From CAXBDP01 sp963974465 (GTDB lineage Bacteria > Bacteroidota > Bacteroidia > Cytophagales > Cyclobacteriaceae), in NCBI GenBank assembly GCA_049340005.1, contig JBMPIY010000013.1: a stretch of 64,000 bases of DNA, one strand, 5' to 3'. The position numbers were made by a program, and so were the translations under genes. Positions 27,201-36,260 of the stretch are shown here, in pieces. Numbering within the stretch: the stretch's first letter is position 1; the number at the start of each line of letters is the position of its first letter. Below the pieces are notes generated by a model. That model was not told the origin of the DNA and searched no databases. It saw nothing but the letters and a program-made list of their open reading frames with translations.

Positions 27201-27320
27201 GAAATGTGAAAATGAAAAAATGAGGAAACTAGCGATTGCAAGAGCAAAAACTTTTTTGAGATGCGAATCGTTTCCTTTGGTATCCGCCTTGGGAGGCGTT
27301 AACTTTGTTTTGAAGGACAT
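24294..27320 (-). CDS. Fusion of GH3 beta-N-acetylglucosaminidase (NagZ-like) and serine beta-lactamase-like domain
   Basis: A 1008-residue protein. A membrane-spanning or signal segment (about residues 24-42) is followed by a GH3 domain with GLIFFQGGPGRQ and the NagZ loop KHFPGHGDTDSDSH, which supplies the catalytic His. A GH3 C-terminal domain follows, then from about residue 610 a class C beta-lactamase/DD-peptidase fold. That fold has the serine motif SLTK, a YSD motif and HTGFTG in place of KTG. Together these suggest turnover of peptidoglycan fragments in the periplasm. The same domain order occurs in other Bacteroidota. It stands alone between bshA and a divergent small gene. Confidence 0.88.
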   Translation of the reverse strand: MSFKTKLTPPKADTKGNDSHLKKVFALAIASFLIFSFSHFDSGYPPASKLNKQQWVDSVFNSLSEDQRLGQLFMVAAYSNKDETHYREIDKLVREQHIGGLIFFQGGPGRQAVLTNRYQKAAKVPLIIGMDLEWGLQMRLDSTIQYPKAMTLGAITENSYIYEMGKEIARQCKELGVHINFAPVVDVNSNPQNPVIGYRSFGEDKINVTQKGIAYMKGMQDNGVLASAKHFPGHGDTDSDSHYTLPVIKHSRERLDTLELYPFREMIKAGVKSIMVAHLAVPALDNRENMPTTLSYNVVTKLLKEEMGFEGLIFTDALNMKGVADFYKPGEVDLMALKAGNDVLLFAQDVPEGLRLIKAALANGELKREDIYKSVKKILAAKYDVGLANYKPLKVQGIVKRINTPEAEILKKKLLEKSVTIIENQEEILPFNNLERYAFASLTIGLGKGNTFQNYLGKYAPFTHHQLDSWGNSQAELTQMMNKLKNYNMVVVGLHGVTNSSKNNHGISSAEIAMLRELQKTTKVVAVVFGNPYSIRYTLGIEHLVCAYEDNETSRQLAPQILFGAMPAYGKLPVSPSPVYPVGWGFETAFLGRLFYTLPEEAGMDSNTLNKIDEIVKEAIRDRATPGAQVLVARKGAVVYSKNFGYTDYEKKREVTDETIYDVASLTKVLGTLQGIMFLHERGLVSLDGRIQDYLPELRTSNKGGLIVKDVLTHQAGLIPYIPHWTKTVDKSIPLQEFYSSLSTPKFNYQISESLFASTTLKDSVWQWTIDSELLSRNLRRGSHFVYRYSDIGFYLMHAVLERLTNQPMDDFLNNVFYSRLGLTTLTFHPLAKFPKEQIAPTENDKYFRNQLVWGTVHDQGAAMYGGVAGHAGIFSNANDVAIIMQMNLQSGFYGGQTYLLPETIQTFTSRLPGDNRRGLGWDKPVIKGDGGPTSNKVSQKTFGHTGFTGTAAWVDPESDLVYIFLSNRVHPIAENNKLITSDVRTKIQDALYESIDSYEKSAQSTQR

Positions 27321-27483
27321 AGCCGAAATTACCTAAGCTTATTGAAATCTGAAATTTTCAACTGAAAATTCGTTTTTGTTTACTAACAAATCAAGAGCCA
27401 TTAAAAAAATTAATGTCTTTTGGCCGAAGGTATTACAAGAAATTTTAATCTATGTTCTGCTTCGATTCTAAAATTATTGAAAT

Positions 27484-27840
27484 ATGAAACTGCCATCTTT
27501 ATTTCCGACCTCTAAATACCAGCGATATAACGTTACTCCAAGATATTACGACCCTATCAAGGAGGATATCGAGCAAAGAACGAACAGAATCAAAAGAAAT
27601 ATTGAATCTGATAGAAGTCAAGGCATTTTCCATTACGAATCTGATTTTAGAGGAGCATTTGCTCGCCAGCGCAGTAGAGAGGATTTATCATCCACATTGA
27701 TTCGAATGTTACTATTTATGGTGTTTTTCGGCTTTCTTTTCGGTTATATTTATATAGGCCCTCAAGCATTTTATGCTTTGGGTTTAGTTCTTCCGGCGTA
27801 CCTAATTTATAGAGTTAAAGATATTTTCAAACGTTCCTAA
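27484..27840 (+). CDS. Small membrane protein of unknown function, upstream of mutL
   Basis: A 118-residue protein. The N-terminal 75 residues are charged and polar (YDPIKEDIEQRTNRIKR). Two hydrophobic helices follow (about residues 76-95 and 97-110), with a short basic tail. It is one base pair from mutL and probably forms an operon with it and the two rhomboid genes. No known family was recognised. Confidence 0.7.
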   Translation: MKLPSLFPTSKYQRYNVTPRYYDPIKEDIEQRTNRIKRNIESDRSQGIFHYESDFRGAFARQRSREDLSSTLIRMLLFMVFFGFLFGYIYIGPQAFYALGLVLPAYLIYRVKDIFKRS

Positions 27841-27841
27841 T

Positions 27842-29683
27842 ATGCCCGATTCAATCAGGTTATTGCCTGATGCTATTGCTAATCAAATTGCTGCCGGTGA
27901 GGTAGTGCAGCGTCCTGCTTCTGTAGTGAAAGAACTTATGGAAAATGCAGTAGATGCAGGAGCAAGCGAAATAAAAGTAATCATCAAAGAGGCAGGTAAG
28001 AGTTTAATCCAGGTAATGGATAATGGTAGCGGTATGAGCGAAACCGATGCACGGCTTTGCTTTGAGCGCCACGCTACTTCCAAAATCAAAGAAGCGGCGG
28101 ACCTATTCACAATTCGTACAATGGGCTTTCGTGGTGAGGCAATGGCCTCCATTGCTGCCGTTGCTCAAGTGGAATTGAAAACTCGCCAAGAAGATGATGA
28201 AACAGGCATACTCATAGAAATAGAAGGGAGTGAACTGAAAACTAATGAAGCGGTAGCTTGTCCGAAAGGCACTTCCATAGCTGTAAAAAACCTCTTTTAC
28301 AATGTTCCAGCTCGTAGAAATTTCTTGAAATCCAATCCAGTAGAAACTAAGCATATCATAGATGAATTTCAGCGAGTAGCATTGGCTTATCCGGAAATTG
28401 GCTTCGCTTTGTTACAAAATGACTTGGAAACCTACCGACTTTCGCCAGGCAAATTGAGCCATAGAATTACTGGGTTATTTGGTAATAACTATCGTGAGCA
28501 ATTGGTGCCTTGTTCAGAGGAAACCAGTCTTCTTCGTGTAACTGGCTATGTGGGTACGCCAGCTTTTGCTAAGAAATCACGAGGTGAACAGTTCTTTTTT
28601 GCTAACAATCGATTTATAAAAAATAGTTATTTGCATCACTCTGTGGTGAATGCTTTCCATGGACTGATTGCGGCCGACCAATTTCCCTTCTATGTGCTCA
28701 ATTTAGAAATTGATCCTGTGCATATCGATATCAATGTGCATCCAACCAAGACGGAAATCAAATTTGACGATGAGCGCTCAGTGTATGCAGTAATTCAATC
28801 TGCCATCCGTCAAGCTTTAGGCAAATTTAATATCAGCCCAAGTATTGACTTTGATTCGGACGTGAATTTTGGAAGATTAATGACTGATGCACGCCCAGTT
28901 CAAGCTAATCCATCTCATGAAGTTTCTTCTGGCTTTGGCAAGCAAGAAGGAGGTTTTCATAAAACTCCATCCTCTGGGAATCAAGATTGGAAAAAGCTGT
29001 TTGAAGGTACACAGATAGGGAATACTTTTTCTGCCGACAGATATAGTGATCAACCTACAAAGGAAGTCACATTCGAAAGTGCTGCAAATGAATTAGCATT
29101 AGTAGATGAGAATATTACTGGCAATGAAATATTGATGCAATTGCATCGCAAATACATCCTTTCTCAAGTAAAATCAGGCTTAATGATGATAAATCAAGAA
29201 GCTGCTATGGAAAGGATACTATATGAAAAGTATATCTCGGCTCTTGATAATAAGAATGGGAGTTCTCAACAAATTCTGTTTCCAGAGCATATTGAGCTCA
29301 ATCCTGCTGACTTTGGTTTGGTAGAAAATATGCGGGAGGAAATACAAGCGCTTGGCTTTGAATTTGAGGTTTTTGGCAAAAATTCACTGCAAATACATGG
29401 CGCCCCATCCGATGTGTCGGGTATTGGTGCGAAGGAAATTTTCGAGGGCCTCATTGAGCAATTCAAATCATTCAAAGCCAACTTGTCGTTGGATAAGTCT
29501 GAGAATTTGGCTCGTTCCCTAGCAAAGCGGAGTACTTGGAAGGAAGGAAAGGCTCTATCGCAAGAAGAGATGCGAGGATTGATAGACAAACTATTCGCCT
29601 GTAAAAATCCCAATTTTTCACCAGAAGGAGCACGTACTTTCGTACTTTTAGATGTTCAAAGGCTACAAAGCTTATTTAATTAA
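27842..29683 (+). CDS. mutL: DNA mismatch repair protein MutL
   Basis: A 613-residue protein. The GHKL ATPase motifs are in place: NQIAAGEVVQRPASVVKELMENAVDAGA, DNGSGM, RHATSKI and GFRGEAMASI. A transducer domain (HIDINVHPTKTEIKF) follows, then a linker and a C-terminal dimerisation domain with NQEAAMERILYEKY. The endonuclease motif DQHAxxER appears as NQEAAMER, so the DQHA part is changed. MutL couples MutS mismatch recognition to strand removal. Confidence 0.95.
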   Translation: MPDSIRLLPDAIANQIAAGEVVQRPASVVKELMENAVDAGASEIKVIIKEAGKSLIQVMDNGSGMSETDARLCFERHATSKIKEAADLFTIRTMGFRGEAMASIAAVAQVELKTRQEDDETGILIEIEGSELKTNEAVACPKGTSIAVKNLFYNVPARRNFLKSNPVETKHIIDEFQRVALAYPEIGFALLQNDLETYRLSPGKLSHRITGLFGNNYREQLVPCSEETSLLRVTGYVGTPAFAKKSRGEQFFFANNRFIKNSYLHHSVVNAFHGLIAADQFPFYVLNLEIDPVHIDINVHPTKTEIKFDDERSVYAVIQSAIRQALGKFNISPSIDFDSDVNFGRLMTDARPVQANPSHEVSSGFGKQEGGFHKTPSSGNQDWKKLFEGTQIGNTFSADRYSDQPTKEVTFESAANELALVDENITGNEILMQLHRKYILSQVKSGLMMINQEAAMERILYEKYISALDNKNGSSQQILFPEHIELNPADFGLVENMREEIQALGFEFEVFGKNSLQIHGAPSDVSGIGAKEIFEGLIEQFKSFKANLSLDKSENLARSLAKRSTWKEGKALSQEEMRGLIDKLFACKNPNFSPEGARTFVLLDVQRLQSLFN

Positions 29684-29688
29684 ACAAC

Positions 29689-30480
29689 ATGTTTAGAAAT
29701 TTAACCCCCGTTGTTAAAAACTTACTCCTCATTACCATTGCAGCCTTTTTGATCGAAGGCTTCTTTAGTATCGACTTAGCCATGCTAGCGGGATTGCGTA
29801 ATCCTATTTCTTCTGAATTTCAGCCTTGGCAGTTTTTTACATACATGTTTATACATGGTGGCCTCGGTCACTTGTTTGGCAATATGTTCGCCCTTTTCAT
29901 ATTTGGACCTTTACTAGAACAATTTTGGGGATCCAATCGCTTTCTGATTTTTTATCTCGTTACAGGTATTGGGGCAGGGGTAGTTTATGCTGGTGTTAAT
30001 TATTTGGATATGCAAGGAATGCGCAACGATGCACAAACCTATATGTACAATCCCAATCCAGATGATTTTAGTGAGTTTGTTTCTTCTCATGCCACCCGCT
30101 TTTATGGCAATTTTTACGAAATAATAGATGATTTTGAAAAGAACCCAGATAGCGAAGCCTTAAAAAATGAAACCAAAGAAATCGTATCTGCCGTTTACGA
30201 TAGATATTCAAACATTCCAATGGTAGGAGCCTCAGGCGCTATTTTTGGTGTGTTGATGGCCTTTGCTTTACTTTTTCCAAATACAGAACTTTTTCTGCTA
30301 TTTTTTCCATTCCCTATCAAGGCCAAATACTTTGTTGGGTTTTATTTGTTGTACGAAGTATATCAAGAGTTCAATAGAGCTCCTGGCGATAATGTAGCCC
30401 ATTTGGCTCACTTGGCGGGTGCGCTTATTGCCTTTATTATGATTAGATTGTGGAGAAGAGATAGAACTAAATTTTATTAA
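29689..30480 (+). CDS. Rhomboid family intramembrane serine protease
   Basis: A 263-residue protein with six or more membrane helices. The rhomboid features are GLGHLFGNMFALFIFG, the catalytic GASGAIFG (Ser near residue 182) and the catalytic His in NVAHLAHLAGA. An 80-residue insertion sits between helices 3 and 4. It lies 5 bp after mutL and directly abuts a second rhomboid gene. Rhomboids cut transmembrane helices of substrate proteins; the substrate here is unknown. Confidence 0.9.
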   Translation: MFRNLTPVVKNLLLITIAAFLIEGFFSIDLAMLAGLRNPISSEFQPWQFFTYMFIHGGLGHLFGNMFALFIFGPLLEQFWGSNRFLIFYLVTGIGAGVVYAGVNYLDMQGMRNDAQTYMYNPNPDDFSEFVSSHATRFYGNFYEIIDDFEKNPDSEALKNETKEIVSAVYDRYSNIPMVGASGAIFGVLMAFALLFPNTELFLLFFPFPIKAKYFVGFYLLYEVYQEFNRAPGDNVAHLAHLAGALIAFIMIRLWRRDRTKFY

Positions 30481-31419
30481 ATGACTGGCGGGATATTCGA
30501 CGAATTAAAAAATGCATTCAATAGACCGAACAATGGTCTGATACAGCTTATTGTCATCAATATAGGGGTATTTGTTATTGCCGGGATTTTATTGGTTTTC
30601 TCCACTTTACTGGGTTTCGAAGAGGTATTTAATGTAATCGAAAAGCAGTTTACCATTCCTCCCGCCTTCAGTGAATTCATCTTTAGACCTTGGACGCTCA
30701 TTACCTATGCTTTCATGCATAGCTTTAGCAGCTTCTTCCATATTCTTTTCAATATGCTTATTCTCTATTGGTTTGGGAAAATTTTTGTAGAGTTTTTAGG
30801 CAGTGATAGAGTGATTTCTGTATATGTACTGGGCGCTTTGGCCGGCGGTGTTATTTATCTTTTGGCCTATAATTTCGTGCCTTTTTATTCTGAGAAAATA
30901 GGCACTTTCCCAGGCATGGTAGGAGCTTCGGCTGCGGTTTATGCTGTTGCAGTAGCTATTTCTACACAAATGCCTAACTATACGATCCACCTCTTATTTT
31001 TTGGCCCTGTTAGAATAAAATACATAGTCGCCGTTTATATCTTTTTCTCCTTGCTGGGCTCTATCGGAGGAAATGCGGGAGGAAATTTGGCACACCTTGG
31101 TGGCGCACTGATGGGATTCTTGTACATCAAAGGGTTGCAAAATGGGATGGATTTGGGCTTATGGGTTACCCAATTTATTGAAGGCGTTGGCAAACTATTT
31201 AATAAGAATAAAATCAAGGTAAGCTACCGCAGCAATGAGAAGGAATATCAGCGTAGCAGAACGAATTATCCTCCATTTTCCAGCTCTCCGAAGAAGGAAT
31301 CCAAATCGGCCGTAACGCAGGATGAGATTGATACGATTCTCGATAAGATCTCAGAGTCGGGCTATGAGAGTCTCTCAAAAGCTGAAAAGGAAAAGCTGTT
31401 TAATTACTCCAAAAAATAA
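30481..31419 (+). CDS. Second rhomboid family protease, tandem paralogue
   Basis: A 312-residue protein starting right after the stop of the first rhomboid gene. Motifs are SFFHILFNMLILYWFG, VGASAAVYA and NLAHLGGALMG. The active-site serine and histidine are kept, but GxSG reads GASA, which is unusual. The last 90 residues are a soluble, charged tail (KVSYRSNEKEYQRSR onward), possibly for binding a partner. Activity is likely but less certain than for its neighbour. Confidence 0.85.
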   Translation: MTGGIFDELKNAFNRPNNGLIQLIVINIGVFVIAGILLVFSTLLGFEEVFNVIEKQFTIPPAFSEFIFRPWTLITYAFMHSFSSFFHILFNMLILYWFGKIFVEFLGSDRVISVYVLGALAGGVIYLLAYNFVPFYSEKIGTFPGMVGASAAVYAVAVAISTQMPNYTIHLLFFGPVRIKYIVAVYIFFSLLGSIGGNAGGNLAHLGGALMGFLYIKGLQNGMDLGLWVTQFIEGVGKLFNKNKIKVSYRSNEKEYQRSRTNYPPFSSSPKKESKSAVTQDEIDTILDKISESGYESLSKAEKEKLFNYSKK

Positions 31420-31517
31420 TAGCCGGCTGATTACAATCTATTTACAGATTATTTTAAGTAAATTGTTGTTTAACAATCGCCTTGATTTGTCTTGTTCTAA
31501 TTCTTAAACAATCAATT

Positions 31518-32660
31518 ATGCCGAATTATAAAAAACTACTTTTATTCTTACTGATTGCTATTCCGGTAATTATGGCTTGTTCCGACACCATAAGTAATGG
31601 TCCTCCAAGTACTGAAAAGGAGGTAGAAGCTCAATCTTTCAGAGTAGATACAATCGCTACTGACCTGAAAAACCCTTGGGGAATGGCTTGGCTGCCAGAT
31701 GGCAGAATGCTATTCACCGAAAGATCGGGCGAAATCAGAGTGGTGCAAAATGGTAAACTTACGGAAGATCGTATATCCGGTGTACCAGAGGTGTATGCAC
31801 GTGGTCAGGGTGGCTTGCTTGATATAAAACTGCATCCTAATTATGCGGAAAATGGTTGGATTTACATATCCTACTCTTCGCCCAATCCTGATGGGGATGG
31901 AGCCAATACAGCAATAATGCGAGCCAAGCTGCAAGGAAATGCATTTGTTAATCAAGAGAAGCTTTTCCAAGCAACTCCATACTCTACAAGAGGTCAGCAT
32001 TATGGCTCACGTATCGTATTTGATGACAATGGCTATATGTTTTTCTCAGTAGGTGAGCGCGGTCAAATGGAAAATGCACAAAATCTAGGTAATCATAGTG
32101 GCAAAATACACCGCTTGCATGATGATGGTCGTGTGCCAACTGACAATCCATTTGTAGGTAATGATGCGGCAATGCCATCAATTTGGTCTTATGGTCATCG
32201 TAATCCGCAAGGAATGATTCGAGACGCTAGCACAGGCACTATTTGGGCACATGAGCATGGGCCACGTGGTGGAGACGAACTTAATATTGTAGAAAAAGGC
32301 AAAAATTATGGCTGGCCGGAAATTTCCTATGGTATTAATTATAACGGAACTATACTGACTGAATACCAAGAAAAAGAAGGAATGGAGCAGCCGGTTCACC
32401 AGTGGACTCCATCTATTGCTCCTTGCGGCATGGCTCATTATACTGGCGATCAATTTCCAGCTTGGAAAGGCAATTTATTTGTAGGAGCACTATCATTTCG
32501 CTATTTGGCAAGAGTGGTTGTAAATGGGAATAGTTTTGTTGAAGAAGAAAAGCTGCTTGACCAAATTGGTAGAGTAAGAGCAGTAGAACAAGGACCTGAT
32601 GGCTATATTTATGTGGCTACAGAAGGTCCAGGAATGATTGTAAGATTAATGCCCGAATAA
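31518..32660 (+). CDS. PQQ-dependent aldose sugar dehydrogenase, lipoprotein
   Basis: About 380 residues from the ATG at 31518, which starts a lipoprotein signal (lipobox VIMAC). The six-bladed propeller is recognised by LKNPWGMAWLPDGRMLFTER, GQGGLLDIKLHPNY, YGHRNPQGM, HEHGPRGGDELN and the GRVRAVEQGPDGYIYVATE end, typical of soluble aldose dehydrogenases that bind pyrroloquinoline quinone. It oxidises aldoses in the periplasm. No PQQ synthesis genes are visible, so the cofactor may come from outside. Confidence 0.88.
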   Translation: MPNYKKLLLFLLIAIPVIMACSDTISNGPPSTEKEVEAQSFRVDTIATDLKNPWGMAWLPDGRMLFTERSGEIRVVQNGKLTEDRISGVPEVYARGQGGLLDIKLHPNYAENGWIYISYSSPNPDGDGANTAIMRAKLQGNAFVNQEKLFQATPYSTRGQHYGSRIVFDDNGYMFFSVGERGQMENAQNLGNHSGKIHRLHDDGRVPTDNPFVGNDAAMPSIWSYGHRNPQGMIRDASTGTIWAHEHGPRGGDELNIVEKGKNYGWPEISYGINYNGTILTEYQEKEGMEQPVHQWTPSIAPCGMAHYTGDQFPAWKGNLFVGALSFRYLARVVVNGNSFVEEEKLLDQIGRVRAVEQGPDGYIYVATEGPGMIVRLMPE

Positions 32661-32687
32661 AAAAAGTGCGGGAGGAAATAAGAAATT

Positions 32688-32710
32688 AAAGGTCGGTTTT
32701 GCCGACCTTT
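32688..32710. terminator. Bidirectional intrinsic terminator between convergent genes
   Basis: AAAGGTCGG (32688-32696) pairs with CCGACCTTT (32702-32710) across TTTTG, with T runs on the plus side and A-rich sequence on the other. The same stem sequence is reused at 43077-43108. Confidence 0.87.
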
Positions 32711-32716
32711 TTTCAT

Positions 32717-33931
32717 TTATATTCCAAATTCTACTTGGAACATAAGCACCCAAAAATCATCGTTCGTGCTTGTGATCATTTCTTCTGGAAACCACTCATA
32801 TCCCATATAAGATTGCAGCTTGATTCTATGACCATTTAGGTATCTGGAGGCACCTAGCAGAACTGTTTTCCTATCAGGTTCAAGCGCAGAAATTTCCTCA
32901 TCTGTATCCAAAAAGGTATATCGCATTGCCAATTCAGTTTTTTTAGAAAGCATTCTACTTCCTTGAAAATTGAAGGCTTGGCCGGTCGTAACATGACGAA
33001 TATTTCCTGATAGATTGTCTGTAATCGGCGAATTATTTGGTGTGGTTCTCTTAAAATATTCACCAAAAGCCGCCCAACCATCATACTTGAATATGCCATC
33101 TACAATGAGTGTTTCAATATCTCTTTCGGTGTACAATTCTCGGCCTACCTGCCCACCAGTGCGCATTGCTCTTTTGTTGATACTGTTGCTTAGGGCAATG
33201 GATAATTTGGGGCTTGGTTCAAAATTTAAATCACCTTCAGAATAGTCGCCATTGTCCATAAAATTACCAAATGGTAACAGTTCAATTCTGCCAGTGTAGG
33301 CCATTCCATTGTTCCCAATAGAAGCATTGCGGCCATCACCTGTGGTCAAAGCACCTTTCAAATTCACTATAAAATTATCGGCTGGCTCTAAGGTATAATA
33401 AGCAAACAAACCAAAATCACGATCTATTGTCATTCTTGCATTAGCAAATGATCGCTCAGCAAATTGTTGATTGCCAGACGAAATTACTCGCTGTCTATTA
33501 CCGGGCAATTTGCTTTGTCCAAAACCGATATAAAAATTCTTATTGAATGTATAGTAGAGGATTGCGTCTCGAACTGTTTGTGGCACTACTCCATTTTCTA
33601 AGTCTTGGTCACCTTTAGAAAAGGACAATTGGATATAGTATGAGATTTTAGGTGAAAGTACATATCCATCGAATCGCAAGCGTAGGCGACGAACCAAAGC
33701 TTCCACCCGCTCTATTCCCAAGTCATCACTTGCGCGGCTATACAAGCCTACTCGGTTTTGCATCCGAAAGCGCAGATTCAGCTTGAAAATATCATCTTTA
33801 GAAAAACCAATACCCTCATCTACATCCAACAAAGCACGCTCATCGGATTCCGTTTGAGCAGAAACCAAAAATGGAGCAATAAACAAACTAGCAAAAGCAA
33901 TGAATAAAATAATCCTTTTCAAAACAGTCAA
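32717..33931 (-). CDS. OprO/OprP-like outer membrane porin
   Basis: A 404-residue protein. The signal peptide ends VSA-Q. The mature part is a regular alternation of polar and hydrophobic strands ending in an aromatic-rich terminal strand (VLMFQVEFGI), typical of a large beta-barrel. Sections such as RLRLRFDGYVLSPKISYYIQL and FYIGFGQSKLPGNRQR are characteristic of the phosphate-selective porin O/P family. It is likely an outer membrane channel; the specificity is not determinable here. Confidence 0.82.
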   Translation of the reverse strand: MTVLKRIILFIAFASLFIAPFLVSAQTESDERALLDVDEGIGFSKDDIFKLNLRFRMQNRVGLYSRASDDLGIERVEALVRRLRLRFDGYVLSPKISYYIQLSFSKGDQDLENGVVPQTVRDAILYYTFNKNFYIGFGQSKLPGNRQRVISSGNQQFAERSFANARMTIDRDFGLFAYYTLEPADNFIVNLKGALTTGDGRNASIGNNGMAYTGRIELLPFGNFMDNGDYSEGDLNFEPSPKLSIALSNSINKRAMRTGGQVGRELYTERDIETLIVDGIFKYDGWAAFGEYFKRTTPNNSPITDNLSGNIRHVTTGQAFNFQGSRMLSKKTELAMRYTFLDTDEEISALEPDRKTVLLGASRYLNGHRIKLQSYMGYEWFPEEMITSTNDDFWVLMFQVEFGI

Positions 33932-34069
33932 ATTTGTCGCTGGGCAAAATTAAATCATCGAGGTGCAATAATTGCAGTGATTGGGATTAATTAATACATA
34001 ATATTAGGTATCACAACGAACCATTTTCTTTTTGGTATCTTTACATAATAACATTTTTATAGAACGCCC

Positions 34070-36214
34070 ATGGCGAAGAAACAAAACAAGAATTCCGATA
34101 ATGCGGAACTTCAAAAACTAATCAGTCGATTAGAAGTATTTTTAAAAAGACATCGCTCCAAAGCATTTACAGCTGGACAGATATACCGAAAACTTGATAT
34201 AAAAGGAAATAGCTTAAAACAAGCCTTAAATACTGCGATAAATCAATTGGTAGATGATGGCAAAGCTACGCGAGTTGGAAATGGGAGAATAAAATCTTCT
34301 GAAAAAGCTAAAGTATTTGTTGGCCGAGTGGATTATGTAAATCCTCGATTTGGCTTTGTAATATCGGAAGACCCAGCCGATACGGAAGACGTATATGTGC
34401 GGGAGGATGATATGTTGCAAGCTCTTGATGATGATTTGGTAGAAGTAGAAATTACTGGCTCCAACAGACAAGGTAAGCTCGAAGGCAGAGTAACTAGAAT
34501 AATCGAGCGCAAAAGAGTGGAATTTGTCGGCAGAATGATTCGCACCAAGACTACGGCATTTGTTCGGCCCGATTTCAAGAAAATGCACCACGATATTTAT
34601 ATCAGTTCCAAAAACATAAACAATGCGGAGGACAATGATAAAGTAGTGGTGGAAATAACTCAATGGCCTGAATGGGAGAAAAATCCGGAAGGCAAAGTCA
34701 CCAATGTACTAGGCAAAGCCGGCGAGCATGAAGCAGAAATTCACTCAATTATGGCTGAATTTGCACTTCCATTTGCTTTTCCAGATGTAGTAGAGCGGGA
34801 GGCTGAAAAGATTCCAGAGGAAATTCACCCAAAGGAAATTGCCAAAAGGTGGGATTTCCGAGGCATTACTACATTCACCATTGACCCTGAAGACGCAAAG
34901 GATTTTGATGATGCGCTTTCGATCGAGAAGCTCGATGGAGGATTATGGAGAATTGGTGTTCACATTGCCGACGTGACTCATTATGTATTACCCGGCACTA
35001 TCCTAGACAAAGAAGCATTCCGTAGAGCCACATCAGTTTACCTCGTTGATCGCACCATCCCAATGCTTCCTGAGAAGCTTTCCAATGGTTTGTGCTCATT
35101 GCGTCCCAATGAGGATAAACTCACTTTTTCAGCAGTTTTCGATTTAGATGAAAATGGAAAAGTGCATAAGGAGTGGTTTGGCCGTACCGTTATTCATTCT
35201 GATATGCGATTTGCCTATGAGGATGCGCAAGAGCGAATAGAAACGGGTAAAGGTGAATTTGCTGCAGAGATCATTTTGATGAATAACATTGCCAAGAAAA
35301 TGAAAGCTGAGCGATTCAAAAGAGGAGCAATAGCTTTTGAAACGGTGGAAGTCAAATTCAAGCTGGACGAAAAAGGCAAGCCGCTAGGTATGTTTCCAAA
35401 AGTGCGAAAAGACGCTCATAAAATGATTGAGGAATTTATGCTATTGGCCAACAAGAAAGTGGCTGAGTATGTCTATTTCCTCAAAAATGGCAAAGAGAAA
35501 AACACATTTGTGTATCGAACGCATGACAATCCCGATCCTGAGCGTTTGGATTCATTCTCCATATTTGCCAAGCGATTTGGACATCAGCTCGATCTGGAAG
35601 AAGGTGGCGTAAGTTCATCCATTAATAAATTGATGGCTGAAATCGAAGGGAAGCCTGAGCAAAATGTATTGGAGCAATTAGCTATTCGAAGCATGGCAAA
35701 AGCCAAATATACGACCGACCCAAAAGGTCATTTTGGTTTAGCATTTAGACATTATACACACTTCACTTCGCCTATCCGTCGATATCCGGATGTGATGGTG
35801 CATCGCTTATTGCAGGAATATTTGGATGGTAAATTCAAAGCCGAAAAAGATGAATATGAGGTAAAATGCCAACATTCTTCTGAGCGCGAGAAAAACGCAG
35901 CAGATGCTGAAAGAGCGTCCATTAAATACAAGCAGGTGGAATTTATGTCTATGGCTGAGGACAAAGATTATGATGGCGTAGTTACGGGTGTTACCGAATG
36001 GGGCGTATTTGTGGAGATGATAGAAACCAAATGTGAAGGAATGGTGAGAGTATCAGAGATGAAGGATGATTTTTATGAATTCGACGAAAAAAATTACCGA
36101 TTGGTAGGTCGTAAAGGCAAAAAAATTATTACTCTTGGGGATCAAGTAATGGTAAGAGTAATCAATACCGATATTGACCGTCGCACAATTGATCTAGAAT
36201 TCGTTCGCAAATAA
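34070..36214 (+). CDS. rnr: Ribonuclease R
   Basis: A 714-residue protein. Order of domains: N-terminal helix-turn-helix-like segment, two cold-shock domains (PRFGFVISE), the RNB catalytic domain with DPEDAKDFDDALS (metal-binding Asp cluster, about residue 270), TSPIRRYPDVMVHR, and a C-terminal S1 domain (DGVVTGVTEWGVFVEM). It is a 3'-5' exoribonuclease able to degrade structured RNA, important in mRNA decay and rRNA quality control. The length is close to usual. Confidence 0.95.
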   Translation: MAKKQNKNSDNAELQKLISRLEVFLKRHRSKAFTAGQIYRKLDIKGNSLKQALNTAINQLVDDGKATRVGNGRIKSSEKAKVFVGRVDYVNPRFGFVISEDPADTEDVYVREDDMLQALDDDLVEVEITGSNRQGKLEGRVTRIIERKRVEFVGRMIRTKTTAFVRPDFKKMHHDIYISSKNINNAEDNDKVVVEITQWPEWEKNPEGKVTNVLGKAGEHEAEIHSIMAEFALPFAFPDVVEREAEKIPEEIHPKEIAKRWDFRGITTFTIDPEDAKDFDDALSIEKLDGGLWRIGVHIADVTHYVLPGTILDKEAFRRATSVYLVDRTIPMLPEKLSNGLCSLRPNEDKLTFSAVFDLDENGKVHKEWFGRTVIHSDMRFAYEDAQERIETGKGEFAAEIILMNNIAKKMKAERFKRGAIAFETVEVKFKLDEKGKPLGMFPKVRKDAHKMIEEFMLLANKKVAEYVYFLKNGKEKNTFVYRTHDNPDPERLDSFSIFAKRFGHQLDLEEGGVSSSINKLMAEIEGKPEQNVLEQLAIRSMAKAKYTTDPKGHFGLAFRHYTHFTSPIRRYPDVMVHRLLQEYLDGKFKAEKDEYEVKCQHSSEREKNAADAERASIKYKQVEFMSMAEDKDYDGVVTGVTEWGVFVEMIETKCEGMVRVSEMKDDFYEFDEKNYRLVGRKGKKIITLGDQVMVRVINTDIDRRTIDLEFVRK

Positions 36215-36260
36215 AATAAAACTCTATTTTAGCAAAAATTTTCAACCATTTCTCTTCGTA

